Shown here: piece by piece, positions 6,425 through 12,990 of the stretch
How the letters are laid out: every line of letters begins with the position of its first letter
Position numbering within the stretch: the stretch's first letter is position 1
Origin: an uncultured Eubacterium sp.
Lineage (GTDB): Bacteria; Bacillota; Clostridia; Lachnospirales; Lachnospiraceae
Direction: 5' to 3'
Length of the DNA stretch: 12,990 bases
Assembly: GCA_900547255.1 (NCBI GenBank)
Contig: URGC01000072.1
Location: forward strand, 1-12,990
Notes under the pieces: generated by a model
Seen by the model: only the letters and a program-made list of their open reading frames with translations
The model's database searches: none
What the model was told of the DNA's origin: nothing
Made by a program: the position numbers and the translations under genes

Positions 6425-8359
6425 TTAATATCCATATTCGGATTTTATTTTATCTAATTCACTCATCCACAATGCGCTTGATGCATCACTAGGCATTCTT
6501 AAATCGCCTCTAGGAGAGACTGCAACAGTACCAACTTTAGGGCCGTCCGGAAGACATGACCTCTTAAACTGCTGTGCGAAGAATCTCCATGTGAATGTTC
6601 TTAACCATTTGTAGATTGTATAATCATCATAAGTATCATTAAATGTCTGTCTTGCTATCCTAAACAGTTTGTCTGGACTAACACCAAATCTTAACATGTG
6701 ATACATAAAGAAATCATGCAGTTCATATGGCCCCACAAGGTCTTCTGTCTTCTGGGCTATTGTTCCATCCTCAGAAGGTGGCAGAAGTTCAGGACTTACT
6801 GGTGTATCAAGCACATCAAGAAGGACTTCACTTAACTTATCATCATCGCAGGTATCAGCATAATATCCTACAAGATGTCTTACCAGTGTCTTAGGAACTG
6901 ACGCATTGACACCATACATTGACATATGGTCGCCATTGTAAGTTGCCCAGCCGAGTGCAAGCTCTGACATATCACCTGTTCCAATGACAAGTCCACCTGT
7001 CTGGTTGGCTATATCCATAAGAATCTGCGTTCTCTCCCTGGCCTGTCCATTCTCGTATGTCACGTCCTTAACAGCCTCATCATGCCCTATATCCTTGAAA
7101 TGCATTGAAACTGATTCTTTTATGTTAATCTCACGAAGCGTACATCCAAGGCGCTTAGCAAGCATGACAGCGTTATTATATGTCCTGTCAGTTGTTCCAA
7201 AGCAAGGCATTGTAACACATACTATTCCGCTTCTGTCTATGCCGCATGCATCAAATGCTCTCACTGTTACAAGAAGTGCCAGTGTGGAATCAAGTCCTCC
7301 TGACAATCCGATTACAGCACTCTTAGCTGACGTGTGGACAAGTCTTTTCTTTAATCCGAATGTCTGGATGTTAAGAATCTCCTCACATCTTTCCTGCTTC
7401 TTATTCTTATCTGTAGGGACAAATGGTGTCTTCTCATAATGTCTCATAAGATTAAGTTCCACATAGTCTGTCGCAAAATCAACATATGTGTAATCCGAAT
7501 CCTTCTGCGTCTTATATGTTGACATTCTGCGTCTCTCAGACTTAATCTTTCGTAAATCAATATCTGCATATACAGACTCATTGCTGAATAACCTGGATGC
7601 AGCAAGCACTGAGCCATTCTCACATATAATATCGGCACCGCCAAATACAATATCCTGTGTAGATTCCCCCTCACCTGCACTTGAATATACATATGCACAC
7701 ACAAGTCTCGCAGACTGGCCTTTGACAAGCTCCATACGGTATTGTCTCTTGCCTACTGTCTCATTACTTGCAGAACAGTTAACTATAACAGTTGCACCAT
7801 TAATGGCATGCTGTATGCTTGGTGGCTGTGGAACCCACAAATCCTCACAAATCTCTGCTCCTACCACTAACTCCGGCATATTGGAACATCTGAAAAGTAT
7901 ATTGGCTCCGGCTGGAACCTGATATCCATCTATCTGTGTGTACTGTGTCTTCTCAAATCCTGGTGTAAACTGTCTTCTCTCATAGAACTCACCATAGTCT
8001 GGGAGATTTTTCTTAGTCACAAGACCAAGAATCCTGCCATCACATACTGCCGCCGCAGCATTATACAGCTTGCAGTCAATCTCATATGGAAGTCCTACAA
8101 ACAAAAGCATTCCCTTCCATGATGCTGAAGCCTCCGCTATCTTTATAAGGCTTATCTTCGCAGCCTCTATAAGCTCCTCCTGCAAAAATAAATCATTACA
8201 TGTATATCCTGTTATGCACATCTCAGGAAATACTGTAAGTCTTGCATCATGCTTATAAGCTTTGCTGGCAAGCTCAATTATTCTGTCAGTATTATATTCA
8301 CAATCAGCCACTTTGATAACTGGTGTCATCGCAGCTGTTCTGATATATCCATGTTTCAT
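6425..8359 (-). CDS. nadE: Glutamine-dependent NAD+ synthetase
   Basis: The enzyme amidates nicotinic acid adenine dinucleotide to NAD+ using ATP and ammonia released from glutamine, the last step of NAD synthesis. The 644 residues hold two domains. The N-terminal nitrilase-like amidotransferase (about 1-280) has the Glu46 (FPEMCITGY), Lys116 (KKNLPDYGEFYE) and Cys171 (AEICEDLW) triad. The C-terminal synthetase has the ATP pyrophosphatase P-loop SGGLDS (353-358), followed by MPCFGTTDRTYNNA and GTGDMSELALGWATYNGD. Because the glutaminase domain is fused, free ammonia is not required. The start at 8359 follows GGAGG by 6 nt and matches the family N-terminus (GYIRTAAMTP). It is the first gene of a four-gene operon and has its own promoter. 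Fusion type and function are very secure. Confidence 0.97.
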   Translation of the reverse strand: MKHGYIRTAAMTPVIKVADCEYNTDRIIELASKAYKHDARLTVFPEMCITGYTCNDLFLQEELIEAAKISLIKIAEASASWKGMLLFVGLPYEIDCKLYNAAAAVCDGRILGLVTKKNLPDYGEFYERRQFTPGFEKTQYTQIDGYQVPAGANILFRCSNMPELVVGAEICEDLWVPQPPSIQHAINGATVIVNCSASNETVGKRQYRMELVKGQSARLVCAYVYSSAGEGESTQDIVFGGADIICENGSVLAASRLFSNESVYADIDLRKIKSERRRMSTYKTQKDSDYTYVDFATDYVELNLMRHYEKTPFVPTDKNKKQERCEEILNIQTFGLKKRLVHTSAKSAVIGLSGGLDSTLALLVTVRAFDACGIDRSGIVCVTMPCFGTTDRTYNNAVMLAKRLGCTLREINIKESVSMHFKDIGHDEAVKDVTYENGQARERTQILMDIANQTGGLVIGTGDMSELALGWATYNGDHMSMYGVNASVPKTLVRHLVGYYADTCDDDKLSEVLLDVLDTPVSPELLPPSEDGTIAQKTEDLVGPYELHDFFMYHMLRFGVSPDKLFRIARQTFNDTYDDYTIYKWLRTFTWRFFAQQFKRSCLPDGPKVGTVAVSPRGDLRMPSDASSALWMSELDKIKSEYGY

Positions 8360-8391
8360 GCTTATCCTCCACATTTTTAACTAACTTGGAC

Positions 8392-8421
8392 AGTATAACA
8401 CAAAAGCCATCACATTTGCAA
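8392..8421 (-). promoter_or_regulatory. Promoter of the nadE operon
   Basis: TTGCAA (8416-8421) and TATACT (8392-8397) are separated by 18 bp, giving a start about 25 nt before the nadE ATG. The -35 lies in the loop and 3' arm of the upstream terminator hairpin, and is the same hexamer as in the DegV gene promoter. Confidence 0.5.
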
Positions 8422-8440
8422 TCAAATGTAATGGCTTTTG
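8401..8440. terminator. Strong hairpin terminator after ribU
   Basis: Bases 8401-8418 and 8423-8440 form an 18-bp stem with a single mismatch (8411/8430) and a CAAT loop. On the minus strand the stem ends in CTTTTG followed by TGTT, serving as a modest U-tract for the transporter gene, whose stop is 45 nt upstream. The symmetrical AAAA/TTTT ends would allow the hairpin to form in either direction, but no plus-strand gene needs it. Confidence 0.8.
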
Positions 8441-8485
8441 ATAATAATGATTTATGTCAGTGTCTTACCTTGTACTCTGCAAAAT

Positions 8486-9244
8486 TTAATTATTATGCAC
8501 CTTTATAAGTTTACTAAGATATTTGTATAGAAACATCGTTATCGCACCCACGATAACTGATTTGATAAGATTAAATGGTGCAACTGCCAGAATAACAAAT
8601 GTAAACACATTACTAATTGCTGGATTAATCTTAGCTCCCATGCTTATAAATGCCTCGATTGGCATTCCATAGAGCTGTGAATACTTAGGAAGCAGATATA
8701 ATGCATTGAGGAATACTCCTGATACTATAAGCACTATGCCTCCTGTAACCAATCCTATAATAGCTCTCTTTTTTGTCTTCTTAGTATGATATACAACAGA
8801 TGCAGGAATAACAAATGCACAGCCGAGTATAAAGTTGGCAAAATCACCTACAAACGCTGTTGATGTACCCTTAAGCACTAATTTAAGAAGAACCTTGAGT
8901 GCTTCCATAATAACTCCTGCACATGGTCCTAACATGAATGAACCAATCATAACTGGCACTTCACTCAGGTCAAGCTCGTAAAATGATGGCGCAACAAATG
9001 TAAGTGGAAATTCTACATACATAAGGATTGCCGCTACTGCTGATAACATAGCCATAAGAACAAGCTTGTTAATCTTGGTCTTTTCTGACGAGAACTTATA
9101 ATTGTTCTTCTTCTCGATAAGCTTCTCACAGCCAAGAGCCACCAGATATGCAATTACAATCATTAAAATGGAAACGAGGATAAATGAAATATTATCCTTT
9201 GCAGACGATAAAGTCTTGCTGATAGTTGATACAAAATTAGACAT
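8486..9244 (-). CDS. ribU: Riboflavin ECF transporter substrate-binding subunit, RibU-like
   Basis: This is the S component that binds riboflavin in the membrane and works with the shared EcfA/A'/T energy module, encoded elsewhere. Typical RibU signatures are MLSAVAAILMYVEFPLTF (about 66-83), FYELDLSEVPVMIGSFMLGP (about 88-107), GVIMEALKVLLK and GTSTAFVGDFANFILG (about 126-141), followed by several membrane helices to residue 243. An AxxxA pattern in the first core helix (Ala65, Ala69) fits the contact surface for EcfT. At 252 residues it is about 50 longer than usual: an extra hydrophobic helix (about 20-38) and a Lys-rich linker precede the core. The start codon is preceded by AAGGAGG, which overlaps the FMN riboswitch. 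That riboswitch makes riboflavin/FMN-related specificity very likely. Confidence 0.93.
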   Translation of the reverse strand: MSNFVSTISKTLSSAKDNISFILVSILMIVIAYLVALGCEKLIEKKNNYKFSSEKTKINKLVLMAMLSAVAAILMYVEFPLTFVAPSFYELDLSEVPVMIGSFMLGPCAGVIMEALKVLLKLVLKGTSTAFVGDFANFILGCAFVIPASVVYHTKKTKKRAIIGLVTGGIVLIVSGVFLNALYLLPKYSQLYGMPIEAFISMGAKINPAISNVFTFVILAVAPFNLIKSVIVGAITMFLYKYLSKLIKVHNN

Positions 9245-9249
9245 ATAGA

Positions 9250-9404
9250 CCTCCTTCTTTCATCCAGACTATACTGTCGGTTTAAGATTCTCACTTAATC
9301 GGCCTGCACAGCAGGTTCGCAGACTTAATCCATCACATGTGGACATCACTGCCGGTCAAGAATTGACATCTGTGTATCACAGACATCTCACTTTGCCCCA
9401 AAGG
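9250..9404 (-). promoter_or_regulatory. FMN riboswitch (RFN element) controlling ribU
   Basis: The minus strand shows conserved RFN blocks in order: GGGGCA (9399-9394), GACCGGCAGTGATG (from 9357), the CCTGC region with GCCGATTAAGTGAGAATC, and CCGACAGTATAGTCTGGATGAAAG ahead of the gene. The basal helix P1 pairs CCTTT (9404-9400) with GAAGG (9257-9253). GAAGG overlaps the Shine-Dalgarno AAGGAGG (9256-9250), and no U-tract lies between aptamer and start codon. Control is therefore most simply translational: FMN stabilises P1 and hides the ribosome binding site. Loop L2 carries an unusual inserted hairpin at 9365-9387. Confidence 0.95.
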
Positions 9405-9420
9405 TATGAGTACATAAAAT

Positions 9421-9461
9421 AATGCACTGACAAAGGTAAAATACCACTATGTCAGTGCATT
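9421..9461 (-). terminator. Terminator of the valS-PAS-aminotransferase operon
   Basis: AATGCACTGACA (9421-9432) and its perfect complement (9450-9461) form a 12-bp stem. An inner GGTA/TACC helix (9435-9438 with 9442-9445) lies inside it. On the minus strand it is followed by ATTTTATG, a short U-rich tail, 8 nt past the aminotransferase stop. A -35-like TTGTCA (9428-9433, minus strand) lies in the 3' arm and may serve the ribU leader, but no convincing -10 is seen. Confidence 0.8.
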
Positions 9462-9469
9462 GTCAATAA

Positions 9470-10642
9470 TTATTTATTTAAGTTAAGCCATTCATCAATC
9501 TTTTTAACAGCCTCTTTGATAACATTCTCAGGATGGACAAGGGCAAATCTTACGAAGCCCTCTCCATTAGTTCCAAATGCACTTCCCGGAGTACATAAAA
9601 CGCCTGTGTTAGAAAGCATATCAAGGCAGAACTTCTCAGATGAAGTGTAGCTTTCTGGTATCGGTGCCCATACAAACATCGTTCCCTCTGAATCAGGCAC
9701 ATTCCAGCCTATGCTGCGGAGTCCGCCGCATAATGCATTTCTTCTTACCTGATAAAGATTCTGCTGTGACACTACACCTTCCTGTGGCCCTGTAAGGGCT
9801 GCTATAGCCGCCTTCTGGACTATGTAGCTGACACCATAATCAAACTGCGAACGTATTGTGCTGAATTTGTTAATAACCTCTGCATTACCTATACAGAATG
9901 AAATTCTAAGACCTGTAAGGTTATATGTCTTAGAGAGTGAGTTAAACTCAACACCAACCTCTTTCGCTCCTGGAATTGAAAGGAATGAGAATCCCTTTCT
10001 TCCATCATACTCAATCTCTGAATACGCATTGTCATGTACAATCAGGATATTATACTTGTTGGCAAATGCTACAAGCTTCTCATAAAACTCCCTGCTGGCA
10101 CATGTACATGTAGGATTAAGAGGGTAAGATACAACCATCATCCTGGCTTTCTTTGCAATCTCCTCATCAATTCCGTCAAGGTCTGGCTCGAAATGATTCT
10201 CTGCCTTTAAATCATAATAATGGACATCTGCATCATTAAGGAATGGGCCAACACCGAATATAGGATATCCCGGATTAGGAACCAGCACAATATCACCCGG
10301 GTCACATACAGTGAGGGCGATATGTGCAAGACCTTCCTGAGAGCCATTGACTGACATAACCTTTTCCGGTGTAAGTTCTACACCATATCTGTTCTTATAC
10401 CAGTTAACAACAGCCTCTTTAAGTTCTGGAGTATCAGTGAGTGAATATTTGTAATTATCGGGATCACTCGCTGCCTCTATAACTGTATCTATAACATGTG
10501 CTGCTGGTGCGAAGTCAGGTGTTCCGACTGAGAAATTGATAGTCTTAACACCTTTCTTCTGCTGCTTTTCCATCTCATCCTGCAATATATTGAATATATT
10601 AGGTTTAAAATACAGTGCCTTCTTTGAAAACTGAAATTTCAT
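9470..10642 (-). CDS. PLP-dependent class I aminotransferase
   Basis: This 390-residue fold-type I aminotransferase resembles the AlaC/DapL/aspartate-aminotransferase-like group that moves amino groups between amino acids and 2-oxo acids. Visible features: NFSVGTPDF at about 36-44, NGSQEGL (phosphate-binding turn, about 100-105), NPGYPIFG (about 123-130), Asn176 in YPLNPTC, Asp204 and Tyr207 in HDNAYSEI, the Schiff-base Lys238 in NSLSKTYN, the GLR at 244-246 and a C-terminal FVRFAL carrying the substrate carboxylate-binding arginine. The usual NPTG reads NPTC. The start at 10642 (ATG) is preferred over an upstream in-frame GTG at 10654 because AGAAGG precedes it by 11 nt and overlaps the GTG. 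The preceding PAS gene's stop codon is part of this ribosome binding site. Substrate is unresolved. Confidence 0.9.
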   Translation of the reverse strand: MKFQFSKKALYFKPNIFNILQDEMEKQQKKGVKTINFSVGTPDFAPAAHVIDTVIEAASDPDNYKYSLTDTPELKEAVVNWYKNRYGVELTPEKVMSVNGSQEGLAHIALTVCDPGDIVLVPNPGYPIFGVGPFLNDADVHYYDLKAENHFEPDLDGIDEEIAKKARMMVVSYPLNPTCTCASREFYEKLVAFANKYNILIVHDNAYSEIEYDGRKGFSFLSIPGAKEVGVEFNSLSKTYNLTGLRISFCIGNAEVINKFSTIRSQFDYGVSYIVQKAAIAALTGPQEGVVSQQNLYQVRRNALCGGLRSIGWNVPDSEGTMFVWAPIPESYTSSEKFCLDMLSNTGVLCTPGSAFGTNGEGFVRFALVHPENVIKEAVKKIDEWLNLNK

Positions 10643-10657
10643 CTTTATTTTCACCTT

Positions 10658-11002
10658 CTAACCTATAGCTGCCATACCTACTTCAAGCACCCTATGTCCT
10701 TCAAGAAGCTTATTCTGTATTGTAACGAATGAAACAACCCTTAATCTGCTTCCTGTCTTAGTAACCATCTCATGCTCATAGCATGTATAGACATTATCTA
10801 TAAATCTCTGTCTTAAGTCTGTTATGATGTCATCATATTCAACATCTGGAACGAACTGCTTGAAAACAAGTCCATTCTTAACATCTTCTTCTGTATAACC
10901 AATAAGTTTTGTAAATCCCTCATCAATAGTGAGAATCTTACCGCTTCTCATCTCCATTGAATATCTTCCGTATGCAATTGAACGCATCTGTGATTTTGCC
11001 AT
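10658..11002 (-). CDS. Stand-alone PAS-domain protein
   Basis: This 114-residue protein is essentially one PAS domain with no enzyme or DNA-binding module attached. It shows the beta-alpha-beta pattern GKILTIDEGFTKLIGYTEEDV (about 21-41), where 'GYTEEDV' is the classical PAS helix, then a connecting helix (about 55-70) and the 'HEMVTKTG..LRVVSF' strand pair (about 77-92). It is similar to PAS modules in GGDEF and histidine-kinase proteins of this bacterial group. It is placed 14 nt after valS with GGAGGGG upstream of its ATG, and its stop overlaps the aminotransferase ribosome binding site, so it is cotranscribed with both. It may sense a small ligand or act as a protein-protein partner. Ligand and partner are unknown. 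Confidence 0.8.
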   Translation of the reverse strand: MAKSQMRSIAYGRYSMEMRSGKILTIDEGFTKLIGYTEEDVKNGLVFKQFVPDVEYDDIITDLRQRFIDNVYTCYEHEMVTKTGSRLRVVSFVTIQNKLLEGHRVLEVGMAAIG

Positions 11003-11016
11003 CAGTACCCCTCCTT

Positions 11017-12990
11017 TTACTTTGACAGTGTATTTAATCTCTCTGAAACCTGCTCAAACATCTGCTGATACTTTGCAAGCTTTGCCTTCTCTTCATCAAT
11101 CTTAGCCTGTGGAGCCTTAGATACGAACTTCTCGTTGCCAAGCATGCCCTCACATCTCTTGATTTCTCCTGAAAGCTTAGCCTGCTCTTTCTTAAGACGC
11201 TCTATCTCTTTGTCAATATCTACAAGCTCAGCGAATGGAATGTAGATTACTGCATCTGGTATAACTGTTGAAACAGCATCTTCTGGTATTCCAGTCTTAT
11301 CATTCTGGATTACAACATCACTTGCATATCCAAGTGTAGCAAAGAATAACTTACCATTGGCAAATATATCTCTTACTGCCTCATTCTCAGATACTACATA
11401 TACAAGAGCCTTTCTTGATGGAGCAACATTCATCTGTGCACGGAGGTTACGGATATTACGTACAGCAGTCTTGATTGTCTCTATTGAATTCTCTTCCTTA
11501 GTGAAGTTGTACTCATCACTGTATACAGGCCAGCTTGAAATCATAATTGACTCTTCCTCATCCTGCATATTGCAGAATATCTCTTCTGTGATGAATGGCA
11601 TATATGGATGAAGAAGCTTTAATGCATCGATAAGAACCTTCTTTAATGTCCATATAGCTGCTGTCTTAGTTGTGTCCTCATCATTGTAAAGACGAGGCTT
11701 AACCATCTCAATATACCAGTCGCAGAACTCTTCCCAGATGAAGTCGTTAAGCTTGGCAACTGCGATACCTAATTCGTACTTCTCCATGTTATCTGTAACT
11801 TCTTTGATAAGGTTATTCATCTTAGAAAGAATCCACTTATCTGCCTCTGTAAGGTTAGCTGGTGCGGCATCTGTTGCCTTAACCTTATTATCAGGATCAT
11901 TCATCATGATAAATCTTGCAGCATTCCATACCTTGTTAGCGAAGTTACGGCTTGCCTCAACTCTCTCCCAGTAGAAACGCATATCATTACCAGGTGCATT
12001 ACCTGTAATAAGTGTATAACGGAGAGCATCTGCACCATATTTGTCAATTACTTCAAGTGGGTCAATACCATTACCAAGCGACTTACTCATCTTACGTCCC
12101 TGTGAATCACGTACAAGTCCGTGGAATAATACTTTTCCGAATGGCTTCCTGCCCATATGCTCATATCCTGAGAATATCATTCTGATAACCCAGAAAAAGA
12201 TGATATCATATCCTGTTACAAGAACATCTGTTGGATAGAAGTAATCAAGCTCCTCTGTCTTATCTGGCCAGCCAAGTGTTGAGAATGGCCATAATGCTGA
12301 TGAGAACCATGTATCAAGTGTATCAGGATCCTGTTCAACATTAGCACTTCCACACTTAGGGCATGTGCATACCTTATCTCTTGAAACAGTCATTTCTCCA
12401 CAATCCTTGCAGTAATATGCAGGAATTCTGTGTCCCCACCAAAGCTGTCTTGATATACACCAGTCACGGATGTTCTCAAGCCAGTGGATATATGTCTTGT
12501 CAAACTGCTCAGGCACAAATGAGAGCTCATCTGTCTTGATGATGTCAAGCGCAGCCTGTCCCATCTCCTTCATGCGGACGAACCACTGAGGCTTGATCAT
12601 CGGCTCTACTGTTGTCTTACATCTGTCATGTGTTCCTACGTTGTGGCTGTGTGGAACGACCTTTACGAGAAGACCCAGTGCGTCAAGGTCTGCCACCATC
12701 TGCTTTCTTGCCTCATAGCGGTCCATACCTGCGTACTTGCCGCCAAGCTCGTTGATGGTCGCGTCATCGTTCAGTATATTGATCTCCTCAAGGTCATGGC
12801 GCTTTCCAACCTCGAAATCGTTAGGGTCATGGGCAGGTGTGATCTTTACACAGCCTGTTCCAAACTCTTTGTCAACGTATGGATCTGCGATGACCGGGAT
12901 CTGTCTGTCTGTGAGCGGCAGCTCCAGCATCTTTCCCACTATATCTGTATATCTCTCATCATCCGGATTTACGGCAACGGCTGTATCTCC
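11017..12990 (-). CDS. valS: Valyl-tRNA synthetase, C-terminal 657 residues (partial)
   Basis: ValRS charges tRNA-Val with valine and edits misactivated threonine. The frame is open from the window edge to the TAA at 11019-11017; the N-terminus with the HIGH motif lies outside, and a typical family length is about 880. Seen in order: the end of the CP1 editing domain with GTGCVKITPAHDPNDF (visible residues 44-59), a zinc-binding CxxC...CxCxxC cluster (Cys193, 196, 209, 212), the class I KMSKS loop GRKMSKSLGNG (300-304; DNA 12079-12093), the anticodon-binding helical domain and a C-terminal coiled coil rich in Lys/Glu (about 590-650) that contacts tRNA. It leads an operon with the PAS and aminotransferase genes. 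GC is clearly higher from about 12540 to the edge than in the rest of the gene, suggesting a mosaic. Confidence 0.97.
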   Translation of the reverse strand, partial: GDTAVAVNPDDERYTDIVGKMLELPLTDRQIPVIADPYVDKEFGTGCVKITPAHDPNDFEVGKRHDLEEINILNDDATINELGGKYAGMDRYEARKQMVADLDALGLLVKVVPHSHNVGTHDRCKTTVEPMIKPQWFVRMKEMGQAALDIIKTDELSFVPEQFDKTYIHWLENIRDWCISRQLWWGHRIPAYYCKDCGEMTVSRDKVCTCPKCGSANVEQDPDTLDTWFSSALWPFSTLGWPDKTEELDYFYPTDVLVTGYDIIFFWVIRMIFSGYEHMGRKPFGKVLFHGLVRDSQGRKMSKSLGNGIDPLEVIDKYGADALRYTLITGNAPGNDMRFYWERVEASRNFANKVWNAARFIMMNDPDNKVKATDAAPANLTEADKWILSKMNNLIKEVTDNMEKYELGIAVAKLNDFIWEEFCDWYIEMVKPRLYNDEDTTKTAAIWTLKKVLIDALKLLHPYMPFITEEIFCNMQDEEESIMISSWPVYSDEYNFTKEENSIETIKTAVRNIRNLRAQMNVAPSRKALVYVVSENEAVRDIFANGKLFFATLGYASDVVIQNDKTGIPEDAVSTVIPDAVIYIPFAELVDIDKEIERLKKEQAKLSGEIKRCEGMLGNEKFVSKAPQAKIDEEKAKLAKYQQMFEQVSERLNTLSK

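Noticed and set aside
6984..7439. Plus-strand open frame of 151 codons inside nadE
   Set aside because: It lies antisense to a well-conserved gene, has no ribosome binding site and its translation shows no domain; it reflects codon bias of the minus-strand gene.
7444..7728. Second minus-strand frame inside nadE
   Set aside because: It overlaps the conserved nitrilase domain region in another frame and has no family-like features.

Overview
The window reads as chromosomal DNA from a low-GC Gram-positive anaerobe of the Clostridia, most likely a Lachnospiraceae member (Lachnospira/Eubacterium eligens-like or Roseburia-like). This is inferred from the AT-rich DNA, strong AGGAGG-type ribosome binding sites, ATP-type PEP carboxykinase, a FucO-like iron alcohol dehydrogenase, an ECF-type riboflavin transporter under an FMN riboswitch, and a putative sigma-28 (SigD) promoter that hints at motility. 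All ten genes lie on the minus strand, so transcription runs from high to low coordinates. No tRNA, rRNA, CRISPR array, insertion sequence or phage gene was seen, and no stretch over 300 bases lacks a gene.

Layout in transcription order. (1) 12990-9470: the 3' three quarters of valS (cut by the window edge), a stand-alone PAS-domain protein and a class I aminotransferase form one tight operon closed by a terminator at 9421-9461. (2) 9404-8486: an FMN riboswitch, whose basal helix overlaps the ribosome binding site, precedes a RibU-like riboflavin transporter; a strong hairpin terminator follows at 8401-8440. (3) 8359-3868: glutamine-dependent NAD+ synthetase nadE, a membrane-anchored PrsA/SurA-like foldase and two different HAD-superfamily phosphatases lie head to tail with gaps of 25 nt or less and one 4-nt overlap. 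(4) 3696-2548: a FucO-like lactaldehyde/propanediol oxidoreductase with its own extended -10 promoter and terminator. (5) 2413-1526: a DegV-family lipid-binding protein. (6) 1450-770: a short protein resembling only the C-terminal part of the flagellar cap protein FliD, preceded by an exact match to the sigma-28 consensus. (7) 639-1: the N-terminal part of pckA, with a perfect palindromic operator between two candidate promoters.

The metabolic genes fit a fermentative anaerobe: PEP/oxaloacetate exchange, disposal of reducing equivalents to a diol or alcohol, and supply of NAD and flavin cofactors. The points most worth a second look are the short FliD-like gene with its sigma-28 promoter, the repeated placement of promoters inside the upstream gene's terminator hairpin, an extra hairpin inside loop L2 of the FMN aptamer, the CRP/Rex-like palindrome at pckA, and a marked rise in GC in the 5' part of visible valS that suggests a mosaic gene. 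I found no clear new defence or mobile system.
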